DNA of 13,071 bases from Deltaproteobacteria bacterium. GTDB lineage: Bacteria > Myxococcota > XYA12-FULL-58-9 > JAUUZB01. The translations under genes were made by a program, and so were the position numbers. Shown in pieces: positions 1 through 9,716 of the stretch. The notes under the pieces are model-generated. The model did not search any database and was not told where the DNA came from. It saw only the letters and a list, made by a program, of their open reading frames with translations. Each line of letters opens with the position of its first letter. Within the stretch, counting starts at the first letter, position 1. The stretch is from contig JAUUZB010000016.1 in assembly GCA_030590185.1 (NCBI GenBank), positions 1 through 13,071 of the forward strand, read 5' to 3'.

Positions 1-570
1 ACCATAGGCTTGGATCAGCAGGGCGCCGGCGGTTTGCTCGTAGATCTCGGCCTCGCGCAACCCGGCCTCCGCACCCTGCTGGTAGAGGGCGAGGGCCTCC
101 GCGTCGCGGTCGAGCTGGCTGTAGATCGCGGCGAGGGTCAGCAGCTTGTTGACGTCCGGCCGCCGCGATTGGCATTCGCGCTCCAGCTTGGGCAGGATCT
201 CCGACTCGACATAACCGCGCAGCCTGGCCTCGGCCGCGATCTGCGTCGGCAAGAAGGACACCACCGCTCCGTCGCGGCTGGGCTGGCCGACCACGCTGCC
301 TCGGATCTCGAGGGCACCCTTACCGTCGTCGATGCGGATCAGAAAATCGTGGGTGGCGCCCTCCTCCAACCCGCCGGCGCTGCGCAGGGCCATCTCCGAC
401 AGGGACAGGCTCGACAAAAAGGAGACGTTGGTCTTGCCGTCGACGGCATACTCGACCCGAAAGGTAGCGGTGAACCGTCGCCCCCGGCGCTGGTCCACGA
501 GCCAAGCCTGGACCTCCTCGCCACGCTGACGCAGCAACTCCTCAAAGGTCTGTGTCGTGTCGTCCGTCAC
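1..570 (-). CDS. PilZ-domain protein with TPR-like C-terminal region (3' end outside window)
   Basis: The frame runs off the left edge, so only the first 190 codons are visible. Residues about 28-110 look like a PilZ domain: a basic cluster with an RxxxR arrangement (R28, R32), a run of beta-strands (FRVEY, FLSSLSLSEMAL, HDFLIRID, ALEIRGSVVG) and a closing AVVSFLPTQ strand. Residues 111-190 are helical, and the stretch NKLLTLAAIYSQLDRDAEAL is TPR-like. PilZ domains usually bind cyclic di-GMP, but the second signature, normally (D/N)xSxxG, here reads SLSEMA, so binding is uncertain. The start is GTG at 570, with GGGG six bases upstream; an in-frame stop lies not far upstream and the first ATG is too far inside. 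No signal peptide is visible, so it is probably cytoplasmic. It is the last of three leftward genes, 106 bases after the DnaJ-like gene. Family assignment is by eye. Confidence 0.72.
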   Translation of the reverse strand, partial: MTDDTTQTFEELLRQRGEEVQAWLVDQRRGRRFTATFRVEYAVDGKTNVSFLSSLSLSEMALRSAGGLEEGATHDFLIRIDDGKGALEIRGSVVGQPSRDGAVVSFLPTQIAAEARLRGYVESEILPKLERECQSRRPDVNKLLTLAAIYSQLDRDAEALALYQQGAEAGLREAEIYEQTAGALLIQAYG

Positions 571-676
571 CAGCAACCCCGGGGAACAGGATAGTGAAAG
601 CCGGGGGAGCCCTCAATATTTCCGGCGGCACGAGGATTCGCAGTCTGCCGGCGATCCGGCCGTCCGGGGACCAGGC

Positions 677-1342
677 CTAACGCTGAACGGCGATCGTGAC
701 GAAGAGATCGACCCCCGGCAGGCCCGTCTCATCGAGCCGCAGCCGGACGTTCTCACCGTGGGTGACGCCCGGTGGGATGGAGATCTCGATGGCGTGGTAG
801 TCGATGCGAGCCCCGCGGCAGTCGGGACAACGATGCATGCCCAGGTACCCAGTGCCGCCACGGGCGTCGCAGCTGCGGAGCGGGACGTGCAGGGGAAAAC
901 GACCGCCGACGGTGGCCTCCCGGCGATCGAGGATCAACTCGACCTGTAGCTCGGAGCGACCGCGGGGGCGCGTCTCGGCGTCGAAAAACCCGGGTGCCAT
1001 GTCACCGAGGATCTCATCGAGCAGGCCGAGGGGGTCGGCTCCCGGGTCCCGTGGGGTCGCCGTGGCGCGGCGGCGCGAGGCGAGGGGCTCCACCCCCGGT
1101 GATGGGCGGGCGTGGGACTGCCGTTGGCGCTGACGCTGACGCTGGCGGTCGAGGTCGTAGGCGCGGCGGCGCTCCGGATCGCCGAGGACCTCGTAGGCCT
1201 CGCTGATCTCGACGAAGCGCTCCGCCGAGGGCGCGCCCATGTCCGGGTGGTATTTCTGGGCGAGCCGCCGGTAGGCGCTGCGGATCTCGTCCGCGTCAGC
1301 ATCCCGGCGCAACCGGAGGACGGTGTAGAGGTCTCTGGGCAT
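677..1342 (-). CDS. DnaJ-like J-domain co-chaperone with reduced zinc region
   Basis: A 221-residue J-domain protein. Residues 1-65 form the J-domain, with the HPD motif at 32-34 that stimulates DnaK ATPase, and the expected [12 protein letters not shown] and [18 protein letters not shown] helices. A QR-rich linker follows (66-75). Residues 130-221 resemble the DnaJ substrate-binding domain: they end in [17 protein letters not shown] and a VDLFVTIAV strand. The zinc region is cut down to one intact CxxCxG (C172, C175) preceded by a decayed partner (C158-D-A-R-G-G-T-G). It is shorter than classical DnaJ (about 370 residues) and lacks the GF-rich region and most of the zinc finger. The ATG at 1342 was chosen because MPRDLYTVL is the natural J-domain start and AAGGG lies just upstream. 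A longer frame to 1393 would overlap the preceding gene's end. The gene starts 25 bases after the repeat-protein gene, so co-transcription is likely. Role: J-protein partner for an Hsp70, client unknown. Confidence 0.85.
   Translation of the reverse strand: MPRDLYTVLRLRRDADADEIRSAYRRLAQKYHPDMGAPSAERFVEISEAYEVLGDPERRRAYDLDRQRQRQRQRQSHARPSPGVEPLASRRRATATPRDPGADPLGLLDEILGDMAPGFFDAETRPRGRSELQVELILDRREATVGGRFPLHVPLRSCDARGGTGYLGMHRCPDCRGARIDYHAIEISIPPGVTHGENVRLRLDETGLPGVDLFVTIAVQR
1118..1147 (-). repeat. Short Arg-Gln dipeptide-coding repeat in the DnaJ-like gene
   Basis: Residues 66-75 of the J-domain protein alternate R and Q five times. At the DNA level this is a run of near-identical 6-base units (CGTCAG and variants). 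It forms the linker right after the J-domain and is the kind of sequence that can change copy number by slippage; each unit is six bases, so the frame would be kept. Confidence 0.7.
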
Positions 1343-1367
1343 TCGTCCCTTCGCGCCCGCCGGATGC

Positions 1368-3020
1368 TCAGGTGTCCGCGAGAACGTCGTCAACGATCGG
1401 CAAGAACATCTTGGCGCAGATCCAAGTGACCACGTAGCCGATCATCGACCCGATGATGAACCCGCCAAAGCCGTCCTCAGCGCCGAGCACCGCGCCGCAA
1501 AAAGCACCGCCGGCGTTGACCGCCAGCTTGAACTTCTTGTTCTCCGAGAGCTTGCCCAGCTTCTTCTTGGTCACCCGGTGTTCCGGGGTGTGGCTCGGCC
1601 GAAAACGCTGGTAGATCGGATGGCCCCCGAGCGAGACAAAAACGTCCATGTCCTCGCTGCGGAAACGAGTTCCCTTGCCGAAGCGACGGGCCTTGATGCC
1701 ATCGATGAACTCTTGCGTGGAGACGTCGAAGTCGCCGGACTTCCAGCGGACCCGCACCATGCCGCTGGGGACCGCGTCCGCGGGTGGGAGGCCGGCTGCG
1801 CTGGGCTCACCTGCCTCGAATAGCTCGGCCTCGAGGAGCCCCTCATGGCCGATCTCCTCGAAGTCGTGGATCTCCTCGAGCTCATCCTCATCCTCATCCT
1901 TGGGGAGCTCCGGGAGGGTGTCCGGATCGATTTCGATCCAGGTGTCTGTTCGGGTGATGAAGCTGTCGGCGACCTCCACCCCCGCACCGCCTCCGACGGC
2001 GCTGACCGGGTTGATGTGGCTCTCGCTGCTGATCCCGCTGGTGCCGCCGATGGCTGGGCCGAGACCCACCTGGGTTTCGCCTGTCACCAAGCTCTCGCCG
2101 CTGACCAGGCTCGCGCTGCTCATCAGGCTCTCGCCGGTGCGCAGGTCCGCAGCTCCGAGACCGCTGTCGAGGCCGATGCCGCTATCGCCGGATATGGCGC
2201 TTTCGCTGCTGATCAGGCTCTGGCCGGTGACGCCGGTGTCTCCGATCAGGCTGGAGCTGCCGATGCCCAGGTCGCTGCTCCCAAACGTCCGGAGCGATTG
2301 TCCAACCCCCAGGTCGCTGCTCCCATAGGTGCCGAGGGATTCCCCAACCCCCAGGTCGCTGCTCCCAAAGCCGCCGAGCGACTGTCCAACGCCCAGGTCG
2401 CTGCTCCCAAAGCTGCCGAGCGATTGTCCGACCCCCAGGTCGCTGCTCCCAAAGCTGCCGAGCGATTGTCCGACCCCCAGGTCGCTGCTCCCAAAGGAGC
2501 CGAGCGATGTGCCGACCCCCAGGTCGCTGCTCCCAAAACCGCCGAGCGATGTGCCGATCCCCAGGCTGTTCGAGCTCCCAATCACCCCCGAGCCCTCGTG
2601 CATCTCCACTGAGTCTGGTTCCGCGTCGGGCTCCATCGCCACCCGCAGCCCGCGCACCCCCGCCACCGCCAGGATCCCAGCCGCCTGGGTCTTCTGGATC
2701 CCACTGAGCCGTACCTCCTGGTAATCACACTCAAAGGTGATGCTGGCCACGGCCCCGTGCTCCGCGAGGCTGGGGTTCTTGATGCTGGCACTCTTGAAAA
2801 CCCGGACCGCACCCGGGCCGAGCGCCTCCTCCTCCACGAAGATGATCGCCCCGTGGGCGCCGCAGAGCAGGCCGCTCTTGGAGAAGAAAGAGACCCCACC
2901 CCCGAGGTCGGCGCGAGAGAAGGTCTCGACGAGGAGCCCGGTCTCGGACTCGGCCTTTTCAATGAGGGGTCGACTCTTGAGCATGGCGTTTCCGCGGTTG
3001 ACGTGCAGTCCCAGGTCCAT
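1368..3020 (-). CDS. Repeat-rich protein of unknown function with acidic region and hydrophobic tail
   Basis: I do not recognise this 550-residue protein as a named family. Layout: an N-terminal folded-looking domain (about 13-128) rich in beta-strands ([37 protein letters not shown]); a low-complexity Gly/Ser region from 145 to about 345, whose first part holds seven 14-residue repeats (154-251, consensus GxGxSLxxFGSSDL) followed by degenerate SL-rich copies; an acidic stretch ([18 protein letters not shown]); a small domain around [22 protein letters not shown] through HPIYQRF; a basic segment ([16 protein letters not shown]); and a glycine-rich hydrophobic end that could insert in or pack against a membrane. 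There is no N-terminal signal peptide. The ATG at 3020 has GGGGA six bases upstream. It is first in a leftward set with the DnaJ-like and PilZ genes and divergent from secA. The repeats may form a flexible or beta-stacked spacer. The neighbouring J-protein could serve as its chaperone, which is inference only. Confidence 0.82.
   Translation of the reverse strand: MDLGLHVNRGNAMLKSRPLIEKAESETGLLVETFSRADLGGGVSFFSKSGLLCGAHGAIIFVEEEALGPGAVRVFKSASIKNPSLAEHGAVASITFECDYQEVRLSGIQKTQAAGILAVAGVRGLRVAMEPDAEPDSVEMHEGSGVIGSSNSLGIGTSLGGFGSSDLGVGTSLGSFGSSDLGVGQSLGSFGSSDLGVGQSLGSFGSSDLGVGQSLGGFGSSDLGVGESLGTYGSSDLGVGQSLRTFGSSDLGIGSSSLIGDTGVTGQSLISSESAISGDSGIGLDSGLGAADLRTGESLMSSASLVSGESLVTGETQVGLGPAIGGTSGISSESHINPVSAVGGGAGVEVADSFITRTDTWIEIDPDTLPELPKDEDEDELEEIHDFEEIGHEGLLEAELFEAGEPSAAGLPPADAVPSGMVRVRWKSGDFDVSTQEFIDGIKARRFGKGTRFRSEDMDVFVSLGGHPIYQRFRPSHTPEHRVTKKKLGKLSENKKFKLAVNAGGAFCGAVLGAEDGFGGFIIGSMIGYVVTWICAKMFLPIVDDVLADT
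2268..2561 (-). repeat. Seven 42-bp in-frame tandem repeats
   Basis: On the plus strand the word CAGGTCGCTGCTCCCA begins at 2268, 2310, 2352, 2394, 2436, 2478 and 2520, exactly 42 bases apart, with a degenerate eighth start at 2562. Each unit codes 14 residues, consensus GxGxSLxxFGSSDL (residues 154-251). Differences between copies fall mainly at a few positions (T/Q/E after the second G; G/S/T/R around SL). More diverged SL/SS-rich sequence continues toward the C-terminus, as if older copies had decayed. Confidence 0.95.
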
Positions 3021-3093
3021 ACCATCCCCGGGCGGGCGACGTTAAGGGCACGGTGCGGGCTACCCCAGGGCTAGGCAAGACCTTCCCATGACC

Positions 3094-3122
3094 TTGACCA
3101 GCCCAAACCAAATGCGTACGTT
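3094..3122 (+). promoter_or_regulatory. Possible sigma-70-type promoter for secA
   Basis: TTGACC at 3094-3099 and TACGTT at 3117-3122 are separated by 17 bases, the optimal spacing. The -35 matches five of six consensus bases; the -10 matches only T, A and the final T. It lies in the 147-base gap between the two divergent genes, about 45 bases before the secA start. No comparably good promoter was found for the leftward genes. Confidence 0.35.
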
Positions 3123-3167
3123 GCCGAGCCGCATCACGATGACGCGGCGCGCCCCCGGAGCTCCCAT

Positions 3168-5915
<2,748 letters not shown>

Positions 5916-5932
5916 CGGAGGTTCACTGAGCC

Positions 5933-7207
5933 ATGGTCGTCATCAACGACCCGATCTCGGGTGCCATCGAGATCACCCCGGCCGAGATCAAGCTGATCGA
6001 CTCGCGGCCGGTGCAACGCCTGCGCTACATCAAGCAGCTCGGCTTCACCGAGCTCGCCTTCCCGGGCGCCACCCACAACCGTTACGCCCACAGCCTCGGG
6101 TCGATGGCGATGGCCACTCGCATGGCGGAGAGGCTGTTGGACTCCCTGCCGATCGACACCGCGGAGCGCCACCGGCTAGGTCAAACGGTTCGCCTCGCGG
6201 TGCTCTGCCACGACCTCGGCCACGCGCCGATGAGCCACGTCTCCGAGCGTGTGATGCCGCCGTTGGGCGCCCTTGGACTCGACGACTGGTACGAGGGCAC
6301 CGACCGCCAGGCCTGTCACGAGGACTATACGGTCAAGCTGTTGGTCGACTCCGAGCTCACCGGCATCATCGAGACGTCACTCGGCGACGATGGCATCAGC
6401 GGTGCGCGCCTCGCGGCGTTGGTGCTCGGCAGGCCGCCCCCCGGGGATCCCGACGCCTTCCGGGTGACGGTGGGCGGGGCGCAGGTCGATCTGCTGCCCC
6501 TACTGTCCCAAATCGTCTCGAGTGAGCTCGACGCCGACCGCATGGATTACCTGCGGCGTGACGCCTATTACTGCGGCGTCAACTACGGCAACTTCGACGA
6601 GAGCTGGCTAGTCCGTAGCCTGACCGCGGTGGAGCAGGACGGTCAATGGCACGTGGCGTTGCAGCACAAGGGTGTGTGGGCCTTTGAGAACTATCTGTTG
6701 GCCCGCTACCACATGTTCCTGTCGATCTATTACCACCACACGGCGATCTGCTTCGACCACATGCTGAGGCGGTTCTACGAGTCGGGGGAGTACACCCTGC
6801 CGAGCGCGTCGGCGGCGTACCTGGAAACGGATGACGTGCAGCTGATGGGCGCCCTGCGGGCCTCATCGAGCCCCTGGGCGCGCGCCATCGTACGGCGACG
6901 GGCCTATCGCTTGCTGGTGGAGACCCACGACAGCGGTGATGCCTCCGAGGACGCAACATTAGATGCGCGGTTGCGCGAGGGTGGCATCGACTTCTTCCGG
7001 GTGCGCAAGAAGGCGGTGCTGTCCAAGTACGTCAAGAAGCGCGAGCACGTCTTCCCGTTGTTGGTGCTCGAGCCCGAGGTCGGCCGGGTGAGTCGCATCG
7101 AGGATTACTCGCCGCTGTATCGACGGTTCGATGACGAAGTTGGTGTGTCGCGGGTGTTTTGCTTGCCGGAGCAGCTCGAGGCGGCAAAGGGGTTGCTCAG
7201 GGGGTGA
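5933..7207 (+). CDS. HD-domain phosphohydrolase, COG1078/SAMHD1-like
   Basis: A 424-residue metal-dependent phosphohydrolase of the HD superfamily. The N-terminus has the family's opening pattern (NDPISGAIEITPAEIKLIDSRPVQRLRYIKQLG, then FPGATHNRYAHSLG). The metal-binding set is complete: H53 in YAHSLG, H93-D94 in CHDLGHAPMSH, and D202 in SSELDADRMDYLRRD; H129 in QACHEDYT is also typical. Characterised relatives include SAMHD1-like and dGTPase-type enzymes that remove triphosphate from dNTPs, but COG1078 members vary and the substrate cannot be read from sequence. No signal peptide is present, so it is cytoplasmic. The ATG at 5933 is the only choice, because an in-frame stop lies two codons upstream. 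GGAGG sits 11 bases before it, a slightly long spacing. It lies 17 bases after secA and is followed by a small hairpin. The functional link to SecA is probably only positional. Confidence 0.92.
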   Translation: MVVINDPISGAIEITPAEIKLIDSRPVQRLRYIKQLGFTELAFPGATHNRYAHSLGSMAMATRMAERLLDSLPIDTAERHRLGQTVRLAVLCHDLGHAPMSHVSERVMPPLGALGLDDWYEGTDRQACHEDYTVKLLVDSELTGIIETSLGDDGISGARLAALVLGRPPPGDPDAFRVTVGGAQVDLLPLLSQIVSSELDADRMDYLRRDAYYCGVNYGNFDESWLVRSLTAVEQDGQWHVALQHKGVWAFENYLLARYHMFLSIYYHHTAICFDHMLRRFYESGEYTLPSASAAYLETDDVQLMGALRASSSPWARAIVRRRAYRLLVETHDSGDASEDATLDARLREGGIDFFRVRKKAVLSKYVKKREHVFPLLVLEPEVGRVSRIEDYSPLYRRFDDEVGVSRVFCLPEQLEAAKGLLRG

Positions 7208-7209
7208 GC

Positions 7210-7225
7210 GGGGGATTTGCTCCCC
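7210..7225 (+). terminator. Possible weak terminator hairpin after the HD gene
   Basis: GGGGA at 7211-7215 pairs with TCCCC at 7221-7225 around a TTTGC loop, three bases after the stop codon. Only two T residues follow, so it is a poor match to an intrinsic terminator. It may instead protect the mRNA 3' end. Confidence 0.35.
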
Positions 7226-7326
7226 TTGGCCGGTGTACCAAAAGGCCTAGATGTGGCTATAGTGGCTCGCCTGAACAGGGGCCGCTCGTTCGTTTGAGCG
7301 ACGACAATCACCATAGGGAGAATGGC

Positions 7327-7713
7327 ATGCCCAGAGTACTAGAAGAGATGGGGGCCTTGGCCCGCATGGCCGCCGCCAAGGTTGGGAATTCGGTGGACGA
7401 CGCGCAGGATTGGATTTCCAGCGCCTTCATGTCGAACAAGCCCGTTCCTGCAAATGCATCGCCAGCATTCAAGAAGGCGATCGCCCTGTTTGACAAAAAC
7501 GATGACGGTAGAATCAGCGCCAAGGAGCTCCGCGCGGAGTTCAATCATGGCGGGCGCTATCAGTTGATTGAAGGGGGCCTGTGGAGCTCGATGCGGCCGG
7601 CGGAGCGTCAGGACTTCGAGAGCCGCCTGAGCGCTGGCATCGATGATTCTCAGGTGACCGCGATCATTGCGTACCTCAATGAGTCGCTGCCGCAAATGAA
7701 CAGCCCAGGCTAG
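7327..7713 (+). CDS. Small single EF-hand protein
   Basis: A 128-residue protein with one canonical EF-hand loop, D56-K-N58-D-D60-G61-R-I63-S64-A-K-E67. It carries oxygen ligands at positions 1, 3, 5, 9 and 12, the central glycine and the hydrophobic residue at position 8, flanked by helices (FKKAIALF before, LRAEFN after). This strongly suggests calcium binding. The rest is helical and unrecognised: an alanine-rich N-terminus without a clear signal peptide, and a C-terminal region with AERQDFESRLSAGIDDSQVTAIIAYL that could be a decayed second hand. The ATG at 7327 has GGGAG about six bases upstream. The frame stays open to 7159, but that would overlap the HD gene and add atypical sequence, so the longer start is rejected. 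The next gene begins 32 bases after the stop, so the two are probably co-transcribed and this may be a calcium-dependent partner of the membrane propeller protein (inference). Confidence 0.85.
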   Translation: MPRVLEEMGALARMAAAKVGNSVDDAQDWISSAFMSNKPVPANASPAFKKAIALFDKNDDGRISAKELRAEFNHGGRYQLIEGGLWSSMRPAERQDFESRLSAGIDDSQVTAIIAYLNESLPQMNSPG

Positions 7714-7726
7714 CTCTCATGGGCTG
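7701..7726 (+). promoter_or_regulatory. Hairpin spanning the EF-hand gene's stop codon
   Basis: CAGCCCA (7701-7707) and TGGGCTG (7720-7726) are perfect 7-base complements around a 12-base loop that contains the TAG stop. No T-run follows, so it is not a clear terminator. It may slow RNA decay or separate expression of the two genes. Confidence 0.45.
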
Positions 7727-7732
7727 TTGAGG

Positions 7733-7761
7733 CTATCAGCTCCCCATGGCGAGGCTGATAG
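7733..7761 (+). promoter_or_regulatory. Hairpin enclosing the start codon of the propeller gene
   Basis: CTATCAGC (7733-7740) and GCTGATAG (7754-7761) are perfect 8-base complements. The 13-base loop contains the ATG at 7746, and no strong Shine-Dalgarno sequence lies at normal distance (GAGG is 13 bases upstream). The fold could limit initiation unless ribosomes finishing the EF-hand gene open it, a form of translational coupling. Its regulatory role is inference. Confidence 0.45.
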
Positions 7762-9608
7762 GTTTCCTGCTCGTTCTGCTGTGGACGGTGGTCGCCTTTG
7801 CGGCGGTCCTCGCCATGGTGCCGCTCGATTGGCCGCTGTGGGCCAGGCTGGGCATCGGTATCGGCAGCGCCCTGGTGGCGCCGACCATCGTGGCCTTCTG
7901 GTTCTTCAGCCTGCTCCATCGCCGTGAGGTGGCAGCGGAGAAGACTCGCCTGGCGCTGGTCGTAGTGCTCGCCTTGCTGCAGGGCGGCCTGATCGCCCTC
8001 TCCATCTTTGCCTTTGACCGTCGCCCGAACGATCTGCTGACGGCCACGGTGGCGCTGTTCATGGAACCGCGCGAGGGCGCCTTTGCCGATGCCGAGCGGG
8101 GCGGTGCAAAACAGGACACCGTCCCCGGGGACACCGAGAGCCCCGTTCGCCTGGCACCGGGAGTGGAGCCCTCCGCCGAGCAACCGGGGCTGCTCGGCAC
8201 CGGGGGAGCCGGCGCGACCGGCGCCAATCCACCAACCCCCATCCCCCCGGGCGCCCTCGATCCGTTGCCGGAGGCCGGGGCACAGCCGGTGAGCACGAAG
8301 CTCGGCCTGGAGTCCTTCCACCTGTGGAGTACACGACTCGGGAGCCGTGGCCACGACTCCGTCACCGGCCTGGCTGTGACCCCAAAGGGTGCGACCGTGA
8401 TCGTGGTGCGCGGCGCGCTCGAGCCGAAGCCCGGTGTGGCACCAGCCGCCGAGGGCAGCTCGATCGTACTCTACTTTCTCGGTGCGGATGGGGAGGCGCG
8501 TTGGCACAAGGCCATCGCCGCGACCACAATCTCGGCGACCGACCTGGCGACCGATACGGCCGGCAACATCTATGTGTTGGGCATGGTCAGCGGCACGGTC
8601 GATTTTGGTCGAGGTGCCATCGAGCTCCCCGCCACCCACGGCTTCCTGGTCAAGTACGCCCCCAGTGGTGCTTACGGATGGCTGCAGCTCATCCAGGTGC
8701 CCAAGGGCTCCGTCCAAAAAATTGGCCTGGCCCCCAGCGGTGAGATCCTGGTGACCGGTACCTTTCCCGAGACCCTCGAGGTCGGCGGCCGCCGCTTGAC
8801 GAGCGAGGGCCCGGGCAACCTCTTCATCGCCAAGCTCAGCCCCAGCGGCCAGCCGATCTGGCTCAAGCAGCTCGGGGAGACGCGCCAACGGGTCTGGGCC
8901 GAGGCGATCGGGTTCCACCGCGACGAGACGGTCCTCGTGGGGCAGTACGTCGGGGGCGGCGAGATGGGTAAGAGCGCCCTGCAGCCCCTCGGCCCCGACC
9001 TCCCGGAACGCGGCGTCTTTGCGCTGCGGCTAACCCAGGGGGGAAAACCAATCGTCAGCAACCGACTTCAGTATAGCTTTGACCAAGGCATGGGGTTCTC
9101 CGCGGTCATCGATCGAGCCGGCAACGTCATCATGGCCAGGGGCTTTTGGGGCGAGGTCAAGGGAGAGGATTACGCCCACACGAGCGAGGACGCCCTGGAC
9201 CTCTTCGTGGGCAAGTTCGATCGCGACGGTCGCCGACTCTGGAGCCACAGCTTTGGTGGGATCCACGATCAGGCATTCCCGAAGCTGGCCATCGACAAGC
9301 AAGGCCGGGTCTTTGTCACGGGCAACGCCTCCCTCGGCATCGATCTCGGCCATGGCCGACTGACCGCCGCCGGCACCTCCGACATCTTCGTGGGCATCTA
9401 CTCCCCACAGGGTAAGGCCGTCGGCAGCGCGCTGTTGGCGAGCAACTATCGGGGCGGCGCCGGCGGCGTGGCGATCAACAAAGCTGGGAAGGTGATCCTG
9501 GCGGGGACCTTCGCGGATGAGATCAACCTCGGCGGCAAAATCCTAAAAGCGGATCAAATTGAGACCGATCCCCAACCGGACGTGTTCGTGGCCAAGCTGT
9601 CCTGGTGA
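7746..9608 (+). CDS. Membrane-anchored seven-repeat beta-propeller protein (SBBP-like)
   Basis: A 620-residue protein. The N-terminus has three hydrophobic segments (about 4-25, 33-57 and 68-90). The basic loop HRREVAAEKTR between segments two and three suggests a cytoplasmic N-terminus and export of everything after segment three. Residues 113-185 are a Pro/Gly/Glu-rich linker. From about 195 to 620 there are roughly seven related units of 58-69 residues, starting near 205, 263, 322, 382, 451, 510 and 573. Each has a pattern like DxxGNIYVxGxxxGxxDFG, for example AGNIYVLGMVSGTVDFG, SGEILVTGTF, QGRVFVTGNASLGIDLG and AGKVILAGTF. This is the SBBP (seven-bladed propeller) style common in large deltaproteobacterial genomes. 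It probably acts in binding or scaffolding in the periplasm; no catalytic residues are recognised. The ATG at 7746 is the only start near the hydrophobic segment, as a stop precedes it in frame. It lies 32 bases after the EF-hand gene. Confidence 0.85.
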   Translation: MARLIGFLLVLLWTVVAFAAVLAMVPLDWPLWARLGIGIGSALVAPTIVAFWFFSLLHRREVAAEKTRLALVVVLALLQGGLIALSIFAFDRRPNDLLTATVALFMEPREGAFADAERGGAKQDTVPGDTESPVRLAPGVEPSAEQPGLLGTGGAGATGANPPTPIPPGALDPLPEAGAQPVSTKLGLESFHLWSTRLGSRGHDSVTGLAVTPKGATVIVVRGALEPKPGVAPAAEGSSIVLYFLGADGEARWHKAIAATTISATDLATDTAGNIYVLGMVSGTVDFGRGAIELPATHGFLVKYAPSGAYGWLQLIQVPKGSVQKIGLAPSGEILVTGTFPETLEVGGRRLTSEGPGNLFIAKLSPSGQPIWLKQLGETRQRVWAEAIGFHRDETVLVGQYVGGGEMGKSALQPLGPDLPERGVFALRLTQGGKPIVSNRLQYSFDQGMGFSAVIDRAGNVIMARGFWGEVKGEDYAHTSEDALDLFVGKFDRDGRRLWSHSFGGIHDQAFPKLAIDKQGRVFVTGNASLGIDLGHGRLTAAGTSDIFVGIYSPQGKAVGSALLASNYRGGAGGVAINKAGKVILAGTFADEINLGGKILKADQIETDPQPDVFVAKLSW

Positions 9609-9610
9609 CG

Positions 9611-9636
9611 GGCCACCGGGGCGCCGGGTGGTGGCC
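9611..9636 (+). terminator. GC-rich hairpin just after the propeller gene
   Basis: GGCCACC (9611-9617) and GGTGGCC (9630-9636) are perfect 7-base complements two bases after the stop codon. No T-run follows, so it is a candidate factor-dependent or 3'-end stabilising hairpin rather than a textbook terminator. Confidence 0.4.
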
Positions 9637-9680
9637 TCGGGTGCTACTCAACCGATAGCCGCGGCCCGACCGTTCGACGC

Positions 9681-9716
9681 ACCATCGTAAGATGGTCTAG
9701 ACCATTTTACGATGGT
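9681..9716. terminator. 36-bp nested palindrome between convergent genes, probable bidirectional terminator
   Basis: The left arm (9681-9698) and right arm (9699-9716) are complementary at 17 of 18 positions, centred on TCTAGA. Each arm is itself a hairpin: ACCATC-GTAA-GATGGT on the left, and ACCATT-TTAC-GATGGT on the right, the latter with one G-T pair. The element can therefore fold as one long stem or as two short ones, on either strand. It ends exactly where the stop codon of the leftward EthD-like gene begins and lies 72 bases after the propeller gene stop. A shared terminator is the simplest reading. Alternatives are a protein-binding site or a dispersed repeat. Confidence 0.6.

Noticed and set aside
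10..949. Two plus-strand frames (10-594 and 557-949) opposite the PilZ and DnaJ-like genes
   Set aside because: Their products show no recognisable domain, while the opposite strand has PilZ, TPR and J-domain patterns.
1343..1393. Longer start for the DnaJ-like protein
   Set aside because: It would overlap the end of the upstream gene, and J-domains normally begin directly with the MxRDLYxVL type sequence seen at 1342.
2268..2561. CRISPR-like regular spacing
   Set aside because: Units are contiguous with no unique spacers and are in frame within a gene, so this is a coding tandem repeat.
1845..2612. Plus-strand frame giving tidy [15 protein letters not shown] repeats
   Set aside because: The repeats are only the mirror of the 42-bp units in the minus-strand gene; any frame through them is periodic. 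The minus frame has folded domains on both sides and a ribosome site, and this one does not.
7159..7326. Longer N-terminus for the EF-hand protein
   Set aside because: It would overlap the HD gene, lacks a ribosome site, and the added residues look like translated intergenic DNA. The ATG at 7327 has a good site.
7710..8918. Open frame of 402 codons on the minus strand opposite the propeller gene
   Set aside because: It lies antisense to a gene with clear membrane segments and propeller repeats. Its product is low-complexity (His, Gln, Gly, Arg) with no domain pattern, as expected from a shadow in GC-rich DNA.
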